Below are positions 17,016 to 25,572 of a stretch of 64,000 nucleotides of DNA, piece by piece. Source of the stretch: Thauera sp. (lineage in GTDB: Bacteria > Pseudomonadota > Gammaproteobacteria > Burkholderiales > Rhodocyclaceae); assembly GCA_024235615.1 (NCBI GenBank), contig JACKMB010000002.1, positions 1 to 64,000 of the forward strand. Direction: 5' to 3'. The position numbers and the translations under genes were made by a program. The notes beneath the pieces were generated by a model, which searched no databases, was not told the origin of the DNA, and worked only from the letters and a program-made list of their open reading frames with translations. Positions within the stretch are counted from its first letter, which is position 1. Each line of letters begins with the position of its first letter.

Positions 17016-18644
17016 ATGGACAAGAATAGATGCGGCTGGCGTCGCTGGATCGGTGGAGCGTTGATCCTGATGGCCAGCATGATGGCGGGCGCGGCGAACG
17101 ACCCTGGCGCGGGCAAGCTGCCCGTCGCTGCAGCGGGCGGCAAGGCGGCGAGCACTGCGGACCACAGCAAGTTCAAGGAACTGCAGGGGCCTTTCAAGAC
17201 CGGTCCGGAAGTCACCAAGGCCTGTCTTGCCTGCCACAACGAGGCCGGCCACCAGGTCATGAAGAGCGTGCACTGGACCTGGGAGACCATCAGTCCGACC
17301 ACCGGCAAGAAGCTGGGCAAGCAGCACGCGGCCAACAATTTCTGCGGCTCGATCCTCTCCAATGAGCCGCGCTGCACGAGTTGCCACGCTGGCTACGGCT
17401 GGACGGACAAGAACTACGATTTCACCAACCAGGACAACGTGGATTGCCTGGCCTGCCACGACACGACCGCGACCTACAAGAAGATCGCCACCGATGCCGG
17501 CCATCCGCTCTACGAGCCGCGCGAGATGCCCAAGGGCAGCGGCAAGGTCGTGCAGCCGCCCGACCTGACGAAGATCGCGCAGGCGGTGGGCAAGCCCGGC
17601 CGGCAGAACTGCGGCGCCTGCCACTTCAACGGCGGCGGCGGTGACGCGGTCAAGCACGGCGACCTCGACACCTCGCTGATCAAGCCGCCGAAGCATGTCG
17701 ACGTGCATATGTCGCCCGACGGTGCGAATCTGTCCTGTGCCGACTGCCACACCTTCAACGCCCACCAGCCCTCCGGCAGCCGCTATGCGGCTACCGCCAA
17801 GGACACCAAGGGCCTGGACATGAAGCACGAGGACCACAACCGGGCGACCTGCGAGTCCTGCCACGATCTGCGCCCGCACAAGAACGAGCGCCTCAACAAC
17901 CACGCCAACCGCCTGGCCTGTCAGACCTGCCATATCCCGGAGTTCGCGCGTGGCGGTGTCGCCACCAAGACGCTCTGGGACTGGTCGACCGGCGGCAAGC
18001 GCGGTCCCGACGGCAAGCCGCTGTTCATCAAGGACGACCACGGCCACCTGATCTACTCGGCCGAGAAGGGCGACTTCAAGTACGGCGAGAACGTGCGCCC
18101 GACCTACAAGTGGTACAACGGCGTGGTCCATCAGGTCGCCATCACCGACAAGATCGACGACAGCAAGATCCTCGAGCTCAACCGCGTCGAAGGCTCGGCG
18201 AGCGATCCGAACGCCCGCATCTGGCCCTTCAAGGTCATGGTCGGCAAGCAGCCTTACGACCCGGTGAACAAGACCCTGGTGGTCAACCACGTGTATGGCA
18301 AGGACGACACCGCGTTCTGGGGCAACTTCGACTACGAGAAGTCGATCAAGGCCGGCATGGACTACGCCGGGCTGCCCTATAGCGGCAAGTTCGACTTCAT
18401 CGAGACGCGGATGAACTGGTTCATCACGCACATGGTGGCGCCCAAGGAAGACGCGCTGAAGTGCAATGATTGCCACACCCGCTCGGAAGACGGCCGCCTG
18501 GCCGCGATCACCGACATCTACATGCCCGGTCGCGACCGCAACGGCTGGGTCGACCTCCTCGGCGGGCTGGCGATCATCGGTGCGATCGGCGCCGGTTCGG
18601 TCCACGGCATCGCCCGCATCCTCACGCGTCGCAAGGGGCACTGA
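17016..18644 (+). CDS. Octaheme c-type cytochrome, tetrathionate reductase (Otr) family
   Basis: The 542-residue protein has an N-terminal signal peptide (GGALILMASMMAGA) and eight CxxCH heme sites: CLACH, CTSCH, CLACH, CGACH, CADCH, CESCH, CQTCH and CNDCH. The last lies beside a C-terminal transmembrane anchor (GGLAIIGAIGAG). Eight hemes and this size match the Shewanella OTR family, which reduces tetrathionate and also nitrite and hydroxylamine in vitro. In that family one heme carries an unusual Lys ligand; I cannot identify it here. GGAGGAAA at 17003-17010 sets the ATG at 17016. The cytochrome b gene starts 2 bp after the stop, so the pair probably forms a membrane quinol-to-periplasm electron path. 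The physiological acceptor is not determined by sequence. Confidence 0.85.
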   Translation: MDKNRCGWRRWIGGALILMASMMAGAANDPGAGKLPVAAAGGKAASTADHSKFKELQGPFKTGPEVTKACLACHNEAGHQVMKSVHWTWETISPTTGKKLGKQHAANNFCGSILSNEPRCTSCHAGYGWTDKNYDFTNQDNVDCLACHDTTATYKKIATDAGHPLYEPREMPKGSGKVVQPPDLTKIAQAVGKPGRQNCGACHFNGGGGDAVKHGDLDTSLIKPPKHVDVHMSPDGANLSCADCHTFNAHQPSGSRYAATAKDTKGLDMKHEDHNRATCESCHDLRPHKNERLNNHANRLACQTCHIPEFARGGVATKTLWDWSTGGKRGPDGKPLFIKDDHGHLIYSAEKGDFKYGENVRPTYKWYNGVVHQVAITDKIDDSKILELNRVEGSASDPNARIWPFKVMVGKQPYDPVNKTLVVNHVYGKDDTAFWGNFDYEKSIKAGMDYAGLPYSGKFDFIETRMNWFITHMVAPKEDALKCNDCHTRSEDGRLAAITDIYMPGRDRNGWVDLLGGLAIIGAIGAGSVHGIARILTRRKGH

Positions 18645-18646
18645 AA

Positions 18647-19303
18647 ATGAGCGCGAACCGCATCTACATCTACAAGCGCTATGAGCGCTTCTGGCACTGG
18701 TCGCAGGCGCTGCTGATCATCATCATGATGATCACGGGCTTCGAGATCCATGGCAGCTACACCTTCCTGGGGTTCAAGAAGGCCGTCGATCTGCACACGA
18801 TCGCGGCCTGGACCCTGCTGGTGATCTGGGCCTTCACGATCTTCTGGCAATTCACCACGGGTGAGTGGAGGCAGTACATCCCGTCGATGAAGAACGTGTC
18901 GGCGATGATCCTCTACTACACGGTCGGGATCTTCAAGGAGATGCCGCATCCCTTCCGCAAGACCACGGTGCAGAAGCACAACCCGCTGCAACGCCTGGCC
19001 TATCTTGCGCTGCTTGCGTTCATCTCGCCGCTGATCTGGGGCTCGGGCCTGCTCTACCTGTTCTACGGCAACTGGGCGCAGCTGGGGATCGACAAGACCT
19101 TCTCGCTCGAGGGCGTGGCGCTGGTGCATACCGCGGGCGCGTTCATGATCACCGCGTTCTTCTTCATCCACGTCTACCTGACCACGACCGGTCACACGAT
19201 CTTCGCCCACATCAAGGCGATGATCACCGGCTGGGAAGAGGTCGAGGACGACCACGCACCGGCCGCGGCCGATCACGGCAAGCGCGCACCCGGCAAGGCC
19301 TGA
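18647..19303 (+). CDS. Cytochrome b561-like di-heme membrane subunit
   Basis: A 218-residue membrane protein with four to five hydrophobic helices. Conserved histidines are placed as heme ligands: FWHWSQA near residue 17, DLHTIAAW near 51, and LVHTAGAF plus FFIHVYL near 165-185. This is the prokaryotic cytochrome b561 / NrfD-independent quinol oxidase layout. The C-terminal tail is acidic and His-containing. It follows the octaheme cytochrome by 2 bp and most likely feeds it electrons from the quinol pool. The assignment of the pair as a functional unit is inferred from adjacency. Confidence 0.85.
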   Translation: MSANRIYIYKRYERFWHWSQALLIIIMMITGFEIHGSYTFLGFKKAVDLHTIAAWTLLVIWAFTIFWQFTTGEWRQYIPSMKNVSAMILYYTVGIFKEMPHPFRKTTVQKHNPLQRLAYLALLAFISPLIWGSGLLYLFYGNWAQLGIDKTFSLEGVALVHTAGAFMITAFFFIHVYLTTTGHTIFAHIKAMITGWEEVEDDHAPAAADHGKRAPGKA

Positions 19304-19333
19304 GCGTTCGCGCCGCATCGCGGCGCCACGATC

Positions 19334-19379
19334 GGACGAAGACGCCCCGCGGCTGGTTCAGCGCGGGGCGTCTTCGTCC
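19334..19379. terminator. Long hairpin between convergent genes
   Basis: Perfect 18-bp arms at 19334-19351 and 19362-19379 enclose a 10-nt loop. It follows the cytochrome b stop and overlaps the 3' end of the convergent small membrane protein gene. There is no long T tract on either side, so termination is probable but not certain. Confidence 0.55.
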
Positions 19380-19690
19380 GGGAGTTCGTAATGGTCGGCG
19401 ATGTAGGCCGGGCCCTTCATGACGAACACGATGAAGGCGCCGATCGCCACGGTGAATACCACGGTCCAGTGCAGGATCACCGCGGCCAGCACCCGGATGT
19501 CGATCATCTGAAGCGCGCGCACCGCCTCGATGCTGTCGTCGCTCCACCAATGCAGGCGGGCAAGCAGTGAGACCGCCATGCAGGCCGCGGTACCGACGAG
19601 CGCCACCATGGGCAGGCGCGCCAGAACCTTGCGTTCGAGTCCTGCCGGTTCGGTGCGCGAGCCGGGCAGGCGGCGCCAGCGCTTCTCCAT
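19358..19690 (-). CDS. Small two-helix membrane protein
   Basis: The protein has 110 residues, with a basic head (MEKRWRRLPG) and two hydrophobic segments at about 27-46 (VALVGTAACMAVSLLA) and 68-92 (VLAAVILHWTVVFTVAIGAF). The tail is short and acidic. One intramembrane His (ILHWTVV) is notable. No family is recognised. It converges on the cytochrome pair across a shared hairpin, which does not prove a functional link. The ATG at 19690 is chosen because the longer frame upstream is not protein-like. Confidence 0.55.
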   Translation of the reverse strand: MEKRWRRLPGSRTEPAGLERKVLARLPMVALVGTAACMAVSLLARLHWWSDDSIEAVRALQMIDIRVLAAVILHWTVVFTVAIGAFIVFVMKGPAYIADHYELPDEDAPR

Positions 19691-19944
19691 GATGATTCTC
19701 CGATGTCTTGCCGTTGCGGCCTGGCTGCCGAGAGCCGGGTGGCGCTGCTGCTTCGACCCGATCCGATTCTCCGGCGTCCGCTGCGATTCGTGGCAGAAAA
19801 GCACCACGCCCGGCGGTGGCCCCTCGGACCGGGGGTAGAATGCCGGCACCGCACCTGCGTCGCACAGCTTGCGGCACCGCTCCGGAAGTCAGGCTTCCGG
19901 AGTGCTGATCAGACACCGACCCGCGTTCCAGAGTTCTACCCGAA

Positions 19945-20403
19945 ATGACCCTTCAGCAAGCCGAAACCGCCGCCCCCGAGCCCGCCAGCACCGAAGCGCC
20001 GGAGGCAGCCAAGCAGCCGCGCATCGAGCCGCGTGCGATCCTGAAACGCCTGCAGGCCGAATCGCCCGCCTTTCGGGACAGCAAGCCGCTGGCGCTGAAG
20101 ATCGACGCGAGCATCCTCGCCCGCTTTCCCGATTTCGATCGCAAGAACCTGCGTATCGCCCTGCGCATGCACACCGCCTCGACCAAGTACCTCAAGGCGG
20201 TCGAGCGTGGCGGCGAGCGCTTCGACCTCGACGGCAAAGCAGCCGGCGAGGTGACCGAGGAGCAACGCCAGCACGCCGCCGCCACGCTGAAGGAGCGCTT
20301 TGCCGCGGTGGCCAAGCAGCAGCGCGAGAAGCGCGAGGCCGAGGAAGCCGAACGCAGACGCGCCGAAAAACTCCAGCAACTGGTGAGCAAGTTCGGGCGC
20401 TGA
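19945..20403 (+). CDS. ProQ/FINO-family RNA chaperone
   Basis: A 152-residue protein with a low-complexity acidic head (residues 1-25). A ProQ/FinO domain spans about 28-110: PRAILKRLQAESPAFRDSKPLALKI, split across a strand, then LRIALRMHTASTKYLKAV and the RFDLDG segment. A Lys/Glu/Arg-rich helical tail follows. These proteins bind structured RNAs and 3' ends and support small-RNA regulation. The domain order, with the FinO fold first and the basic tail last, is that of the short betaproteobacterial ProQ type. It is encoded alone. Specific RNA targets cannot be inferred. Confidence 0.85.
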   Translation: MTLQQAETAAPEPASTEAPEAAKQPRIEPRAILKRLQAESPAFRDSKPLALKIDASILARFPDFDRKNLRIALRMHTASTKYLKAVERGGERFDLDGKAAGEVTEEQRQHAAATLKERFAAVAKQQREKREAEEAERRRAEKLQQLVSKFGR

Positions 20404-20425
20404 GCCTGCGAGGACACCCTCGGGC

Positions 20426-20584
20426 TCAGCGCAGGTCGCGCCGCACCGAGTCGGCCCGCGCCATCCAGATCCCCGCCGCGGCCGCGATCGCCACCGCGAG
20501 CGCCCCGCCCGGGTGCCCGGTCCCGATCATCAGGCCGGCGAGCAGGCCGAGGGTGAGCAGCGCTCGGAAAGTGATGGTTTGCAT
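20426..20584 (-). CDS. Putative SOS-regulated small membrane protein, 52 residues
   Basis: The protein begins MQTITFRALL and consists of one or two hydrophobic stretches (about 7-21 and 27-43: LLTLGLLAGLMIG and ALAVAIAAAAGIWM) followed by a short charged tail (RADSVRRDLR). A purine-rich site (GGAGACCACC on the coding strand) precedes the ATG. A near-consensus LexA box lies about 32 bases upstream over the likely promoter. The combination of tiny size, membrane character and SOS control recalls SOS-induced membrane peptides such as TisB or cell-division inhibitors, but there is no sequence similarity I can point to. It may equally be a harmless small membrane protein. Confidence 0.6.
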   Translation of the reverse strand: MQTITFRALLTLGLLAGLMIGTGHPGGALAVAIAAAAGIWMARADSVRRDLR

Positions 20585-20611
20585 GGTGGTCTCCTGATCT
20601 TTTTGACTGTA

Positions 20612-20639
20612 CGAATACTGTATATATGAACAGTATTCG
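20612..20639. promoter_or_regulatory. Near-consensus LexA box in a long palindrome
   Basis: The core TACTGTATATATGAACAGTA at 20616-20635 fits the CTGT-N8-ACAG LexA operator and differs little from the Escherichia coli consensus. The symmetry extends to 10-bp arms (CGAATACTGT and ACAGTATTCG). On the minus strand TTGCGC lies 17 bases before TACAGT, so LexA would cover the promoter of the 52-residue membrane protein gene. Confidence 0.75.
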
Positions 20640-20711
20640 GCGCAAGTCCACGCGCACGGAAACACTGCGTGCGCGTGCGATCCGACGCGATGGCGGGCAG
20701 GCGTCTTGCGC

Positions 20712-20717
20712 TATAAT
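20712..20717 (+). promoter_or_regulatory. -10 box for tRNA-Thr
   Basis: A perfect TATAAT lies 13 bases before the mature tRNA 5' end. No clear -35 hexamer is seen at the usual spacing. Confidence 0.55.
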
Positions 20718-20729
20718 CCGCAGCGCCTT

Positions 20730-20805
20730 GCCGGCATAGCTCAGTTGGTAGAGCAGCTGATTTGTAATCAGAAGGTCGTGGGTTCGATTCCTATTGCCGG
20801 CACCA
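20730..20805 (+). tRNA. tRNA-Thr (anticodon TGT)
   Basis: A 76-nt cloverleaf with acceptor GCCGGCA pairing with TGCCGGC, D-loop AGCTCAGTTGGTAGAGC, anticodon stem CTGAT/ATCAG around TTTGTAA (anticodon TGT), T-loop GGTTCGATTCC and an encoded CCA end. Confidence 0.95.
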
Positions 20806-20840
20806 GAATTCTTCCGGCGCTTGTGCGGCGCAGAAAGTTC

Positions 20841-20869
20841 TTGCCTTTCCGCCGCTCAACGTTTATAGT
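20841..20869 (+). promoter_or_regulatory. Sigma-70 promoter for initiator tRNA
   Basis: TTGCCT at 20841-20846 and TATAGT at 20864-20869 are spaced by 17 bases, and the -10 box ends 13 bases before the initiator tRNA. Confidence 0.6.
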
Positions 20870-20882
20870 TCTGTTTCTCCGA

Positions 20883-20960
<78 letters not shown>

Positions 20961-20962
20961 AC

Positions 20963-21006
20963 AAAGCAAAAAGCCAATCACCTCAAGGTGGTTGGCTTTT
21001 TGCTTT
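20963..21006. terminator. Bidirectional terminator after the tRNA pair
   Basis: Twenty-base arms (20963-20982 and 20987-21006), with one G-T pair, enclose a TCAA loop. They contain A tracts on one side and T tracts on the other, so it can stop transcription from both the tRNAs and the convergent kinase operon. Confidence 0.8.
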
Positions 21007-21010
21007 TGTG

Positions 21011-21060
21011 CCTTGAGCGTGCCGCCGGCGGGCCAATGTCCGCCGGCGGCACGCTCAAGG
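21011..21060. repeat. Perfect 21-bp inverted repeat at the kinase operon end
   Basis: Arms at 21011-21031 and 21040-21060 are exact complements with an 8-nt loop. The right arm includes the TGA of the LOV kinase gene. It likely adds to termination or protects the 3' end of the operon mRNA. Confidence 0.6.
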
Positions 21061-24000
21061 AGCCGCGAGACCTGATCGGGTCGCTGCCGTGCCCTGCGCG
21101 GCCACCGGGAACCACAGCGTCACGCAGGTTCCGATGTCCGGCGTGCTCTCGAGGCTCACGCTGCCGCCATGCAGCTTCATGATCTCCTTCACCAGGGGCA
21201 GGCCCAGGCCGGTGCCGGGGATGTGGCCGGAGCGGTCGCTGCGGTAGAAGCGCTCGAAGGCGTGGGTGGCGTCCGCAGCGCTCATGCCGATGCCGTGATC
21301 GCGCACCGAGATGCCGATCAGGCCGAGGCCATCCGGGTGTTCGGCCACCACCTCCACCTCGATGTCGCCGCCGTGCGGCGAGAACTTGCGCGCGTTCGAC
21401 AGCAGGTTGAGCACTGTCTGCTGGAATTTCGCGCGGTCGGCGCGGATCGAGGGAAGGTCCGGTGGAATGCGGGCGACCAGGCGATGGCTCTCGGCGGGCA
21501 CCAGGAAGCCGGACAGCGCCTCCTCGAGCAGTGGCCCGGCCGGCAGCGTCTCGAACTGGAAGCTCCGGGCGCGGCGTGCCTCGATGCGGGCGAGGTCGAG
21601 CAGGTCGTTCAGGAGTCCGGTGAGGCGCTGGGCCTGGGTGTTGATCGTGCCGAGCAGTTCGCGCGTCTTCTCGGCACTGTAGCTGCGCATCATCAGGAGC
21701 TCGGAGAAGCCCATGATGCTCGCCATCGGCGTGCGCAGCTCGTGCGCAGCGGTGGCGAGGAAGTCGCTCTTCATGCGGTCGAGTTCGACCTCACGGGTGA
21801 CGTTGCGGAAGTAGATCACCTGCGAGGTGGCGTCGGTGCCGCACTCGCGGAAGCTCTGGTGCAATGTGCAGCGCCGCGGATGGACGAGATGGATGAGGCC
21901 CTCCCGGGCAAAGTCCAGCGGCGCGTTGGTGGGCGAGAGGTCGAGCTCGTCGTCGGCGAGGGGGGTGAAGGGCTGCGCGGGGTCGGCGAGCTGGGCGAGG
22001 CGCTGGCGGAATTCGGCTACGGTGGAGCCGATCAGTGCGCCGGCCGCGGGGGCGAAGAGGGTCTCGGCGGCTGCGTTGGCGAAGCTGACGGTGCCCGCGT
22101 TGTCGAAGCACACCACGGCGTCGGGGTTGAGGGTGAAGATCACGTCGAGCCGCGACAACCAGTCGATCAGCTGATCTTCCGACTGCCGGCGTGCGGTCAC
22201 GTCGGCCTGCACGCCGACGTAGTGCGTGACCTCGTCCGAGGCCGGGTCGACCACCGGGGCGACCGCGAGCTGATTCCAGAAGAAGCTGCCGTCCTTGCGG
22301 TAGTTGCGCAGCGTGACTTCGCAGGGGCGCCCCGCGCTGATCGCGCGCCGCAGCATCGCCACCTCGGGTTGGTCGTGGTCGCTGCCACGCAGAAAGCGGC
22401 AGTTGCGACCGATCGCCTCGCTGCGCGCATAGCCGGTGATGTGCTCGAAGGCGCGATTGACGTAGATGGTCGGGCAGTCGGGCTGGCGCATGTCGATGAT
22501 CGAGATGCCGCTGCCGACGGCCTCGAGCGCACGGTCGCGGATCGCGATCTCCATCGCGGCCTCGCGTCGCTCCGTGATGTCGGTGAGGATGCCGGCAAAG
22601 CCGGTGATGCGTTCCTCGTCGCGCAGGGTGTTGAGCTTCACCGAGAGCCAGCGCGTTGCTCCGTGGCGGCAGCGCACGCGGCATTCGAACTCGTGGCTTT
22701 CGAGCTCGCCCTGGCGCAGTGCCGTCAGTGCCTGCAGGTTTCGCCGCAGGTCGTCGGGGTGCATGAAGTCGGTGTACGCGTGGCCCAGGCTGTCTTCGAT
22801 GAGGTGGCCGGTGATCTTCTCCCAAGCCTGGTTGAGGAAGTTCAGGCGGCCGTCCAGGCTTACCTCCACGACGACTTCGCCGAGGCTCTCCAGGAGTCTG
22901 CGGTGTGCGCGATCGGCTCGCAGGCGTTCGCTCACGTCGCTCACCAGCACGATGGCGTGAGTCTCCGTACCCGTCTCGGCGTCGATGACTCGGGAAGTGG
23001 ACAGCTCCATGAAGACCTGCACCCCGTCCGCACGCCGCCATGCGAGTTCCGCCGGCCTGTCCGGTGCGGGACCGGGCTCCTTGCCGAAGAGCAGTGCGGG
23101 CCACCGCGCGCCGAGGATCGCGTCGGCGGCGAGGCCGGTCATCTCGAGTAGCGCAGGGTTGGCATACTGCACGCGCGCCTCGTCGGCGGGCCGGTGTGCC
23201 ACGATCAGGACGCCGGTGGTGCTGGAGGCGAGTGCGCGCTCCTTGAGGCGACGTTCGGCCTCGGCGCGCTCGACCTGGCGAGTGCGGGCCTCCAGGGTCG
23301 CGGACAGGCGCTGCTGCGTGTCGCGCAGGCTGGCGATCATGCGATAGACCGTGTTGGCGAGGACCTCGAAGCGGTCGGCGTCGTCGACGCCGGCTCGCGG
23401 TGGCGGCAGGGCGTCGAGATCGCCGGCCTCCACCCGGGCTGCGGTGAGTTCGAGCTCGGCCAGTGGCGCACCGATATCGTGCGCGATGCGGCGAATCAGC
23501 AGCAGGGCCAGCATCAGCACGATGGTGCCGATCACCACCATCCCTGCCAGCAGGCCGCGGACCGGACGCAGGGCGAGCTCGCGGTCGACGACGACCTCGA
23601 TCGCCAGCGGCAGGCCATGGTGGCCGGTGAGCCGGGTGAGGTATCGCAGTTCCCGCCCCGTGTCCGCGAGCCCGGCCTGCGCCGTCGGCGTGCCGGCGAG
23701 GTCGCGCAGCCGCAGGGTATGTCCGCGCGCCACGCCGGCGGTGCTGGTGTCGAAAGTCCTGGCCAGTTCGAGTTCGGCGCCGAGTGCACCTTCTGGATTG
23801 CCGGTGGGTAGGTGGATGACCGGCGCCGCGATGCGCAGGCGGAGCTGCTCGCTGCCATGTGCGAGCGCGAACTGTGCCGTCGAGCGTTCGACGGCTTCCT
23901 GACGCAGCGCGCTGGTGCTGGCGAAGTCCGCGGCGGAGATGTCCTCGCGCGCACAGCCTTGTTCGAGCACCTTGCCGCGGAAATCGGCGAGGAAGAGGGC

Positions 24001-24348
24001 CGCAAGCTCAGGCGTGGCCCGACAGAGGTCGTGCAGGGTGGGGCGGATGTACTGGGCGCGGCCGGCCGGATCGGAAAGCGCGTGGCTGAAGATCGTCTGG
24101 CGCGAGGCGTCGAGGATCTTGCCGATATCGGCCTCGAGCCGCGCCTCGAAGCGCAGCCGTGCCTCGGAGGCCGTGGCCTCGAGTTCGTAGCCCAGCTTTT
24201 CCAGCATCAGGGCATGCAGTGCAGCCCACGACACCAGCAGGGCGGGCATCAGGACGATCGTCGTCAGTGTGGTGGCGAGGAACGAGATGCGGGTCGTGAG
24301 ACTGGCGCGGCGCCAGCGGCGCGAGCGGTCGAGCAATGGCAGAGGCAT
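21055..24348 (-). CDS. Multi-PAS hybrid sensor histidine kinase with a LOV-like domain
   Basis: The protein has 1097 residues. The domains in order are: TM1 (20-45), a periplasmic Cache-like sensor (50-255), TM2 (262-286), HAMP (286-340), coiled coil, PAS (370-470), PAS (480-595), a LOV-like PAS (605-720), PAS (725-850), HisKA with phospho-acceptor His869 in TAAHELRTP, and an ATPase domain to about 1085 with N-box (NLLSNARKFSP) and G-box GTGLGLPL. The LOV-like unit has GRNCRFLRG with photoactive-type Cys650 and the flavin-contact Gln714 in YVGVQADVT. Both residues are needed for blue-light adduct chemistry, but the usual Gln in NCRFLQG is Arg. It is the last gene of the operon, 18 bp after the binding protein. 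Light sensing is inferred. Confidence 0.85.
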   Translation of the reverse strand: MPLPLLDRSRRWRRASLTTRISFLATTLTTIVLMPALLVSWAALHALMLEKLGYELEATASEARLRFEARLEADIGKILDASRQTIFSHALSDPAGRAQYIRPTLHDLCRATPELAALFLADFRGKVLEQGCAREDISAADFASTSALRQEAVERSTAQFALAHGSEQLRLRIAAPVIHLPTGNPEGALGAELELARTFDTSTAGVARGHTLRLRDLAGTPTAQAGLADTGRELRYLTRLTGHHGLPLAIEVVVDRELALRPVRGLLAGMVVIGTIVLMLALLLIRRIAHDIGAPLAELELTAARVEAGDLDALPPPRAGVDDADRFEVLANTVYRMIASLRDTQQRLSATLEARTRQVERAEAERRLKERALASSTTGVLIVAHRPADEARVQYANPALLEMTGLAADAILGARWPALLFGKEPGPAPDRPAELAWRRADGVQVFMELSTSRVIDAETGTETHAIVLVSDVSERLRADRAHRRLLESLGEVVVEVSLDGRLNFLNQAWEKITGHLIEDSLGHAYTDFMHPDDLRRNLQALTALRQGELESHEFECRVRCRHGATRWLSVKLNTLRDEERITGFAGILTDITERREAAMEIAIRDRALEAVGSGISIIDMRQPDCPTIYVNRAFEHITGYARSEAIGRNCRFLRGSDHDQPEVAMLRRAISAGRPCEVTLRNYRKDGSFFWNQLAVAPVVDPASDEVTHYVGVQADVTARRQSEDQLIDWLSRLDVIFTLNPDAVVCFDNAGTVSFANAAAETLFAPAAGALIGSTVAEFRQRLAQLADPAQPFTPLADDELDLSPTNAPLDFAREGLIHLVHPRRCTLHQSFRECGTDATSQVIYFRNVTREVELDRMKSDFLATAAHELRTPMASIMGFSELLMMRSYSAEKTRELLGTINTQAQRLTGLLNDLLDLARIEARRARSFQFETLPAGPLLEEALSGFLVPAESHRLVARIPPDLPSIRADRAKFQQTVLNLLSNARKFSPHGGDIEVEVVAEHPDGLGLIGISVRDHGIGMSAADATHAFERFYRSDRSGHIPGTGLGLPLVKEIMKLHGGSVSLESTPDIGTCVTLWFPVAAQGTAATRSGLAAP

Positions 24349-24366
24349 CCTGGTCGGTCTCTCCGT

Positions 24367-25572
24367 TCAGTGCGGCTGCAGCAGACCGGTGCTGTCGAAG
24401 CGGCAAAGCAACACCTCGTCCTTGCCCAGGCCCTCGTGCCGCGCGGGCGTGAAGGCGGGAGCGTGACGGCGTACCACGCCCTCGTGCGCGGGCAGGCGCT
24501 CGAGCGCCTCCCGGATGGCCGGGCGGTGTGTGCCGCCCGTTTGATCGACCGCCATCGCGAGCAGGCGGACGAGGTCGTAGGCCGGGCCGATTGCGGTCTG
24601 CGAGGGGACAGCAAGCGGCGAATCGGTGCCGAAGTGCTGCATGGCGCGGCGGGCAAGGCGGGCGCCATCCTCACCGCGGGCGCGTGCGAAGCTGAACGAT
24701 TGCGCCACATCGAGCTGGACCTTGTGCAGAGCCTCCCCGCACAACCGGGGGAAGCGCCCGCCGCTGATGCCCCAGTGGCTGAAGAGCGGTCGCAGATCCC
24801 GGGTCGCCATGGAGGCCATCGCCTTGACGAGGGTCGCACCCTCGGGTTCGTTGGCGACCAGCAGGATCGCCTCCGCGCCGATCTCGAGCAGCGTGCGGTA
24901 GCTGTGCGGGATCGAGTCGTGAGCCCCCCAGCGGTGCCACTCGATGCCGACGATCTCGAGGCGATCGCGAGTCCGGGCGCCGACATGGCGCTCGGCGGCG
25001 TACTGGCAGCTCCTTCCCCACGCGGTCTGGGGAACGAGGAGGCCGATGCGGCGCAGCTTGCGGCGTTCGATCTCGCCGAGCAGGGCCTCGATCGCGAGCG
25101 TGTCCGACAGGCCGAGGCGGAAGGCGTAGTTGGGCTCCCGGCCGTTGTCGATGATCGCGTCGGCGGCAGCCCAGGGGGCGAGCAAGGGCAGGCGCAGGGC
25201 GTGCAGCGTCGGGACCTGCTCGAGCACCACGGGCGAAAACTTCCCGCACAGGAAACCGACGACATCGGGCTGGGCGCCCAGGTGCTCGATGTTGGCCACG
25301 CCACGGGCGGGGACGCTGCGGTTGTCCGTGATCACCAGCTGCAGGGGGCGTCCGCCGAGCACTCCACCGTGGGCGTTGAGGTCTTCGATCGCGGCTCGGG
25401 CGCCGAAGAGGATGGCGTCGTCGGCGGTGCTGTTGGGGTCCATGAACTCCGCATCCACCCCGATCAGCACCGGTGCCGCGCGGCCGAAGGCCCGCCCGGG
25501 CAGTGCGCAGGCGAGCAGGCTGGCGGTGCAGGCGTGCAGGAAGTCACGGCGGCCCCCGGGCGCAAGGCTCAT
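24367..25572 (-). CDS. Periplasmic ligand-binding protein (branched-chain amino acid type)
   Basis: A 401-residue protein with a Tat-like leader (GGRRDFLHACTASLLACALPG) and a type I periplasmic binding fold, VLIGVDAEFMDPNSTADDAI to residue 390, like LivJ or UrtA. No transporter genes are adjacent. Instead it lies between a receiver protein (overlapping by 4 bp) and the LOV-like kinase, so it probably presents a ligand to the kinase's periplasmic sensor rather than to an ABC importer. The ligand is unknown. Tat export is inferred from RRDFL. Confidence 0.8.
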   Translation of the reverse strand: MSLAPGGRRDFLHACTASLLACALPGRAFGRAAPVLIGVDAEFMDPNSTADDAILFGARAAIEDLNAHGGVLGGRPLQLVITDNRSVPARGVANIEHLGAQPDVVGFLCGKFSPVVLEQVPTLHALRLPLLAPWAAADAIIDNGREPNYAFRLGLSDTLAIEALLGEIERRKLRRIGLLVPQTAWGRSCQYAAERHVGARTRDRLEIVGIEWHRWGAHDSIPHSYRTLLEIGAEAILLVANEPEGATLVKAMASMATRDLRPLFSHWGISGGRFPRLCGEALHKVQLDVAQSFSFARARGEDGARLARRAMQHFGTDSPLAVPSQTAIGPAYDLVRLLAMAVDQTGGTHRPAIREALERLPAHEGVVRRHAPAFTPARHEGLGKDEVLLCRFDSTGLLQPH

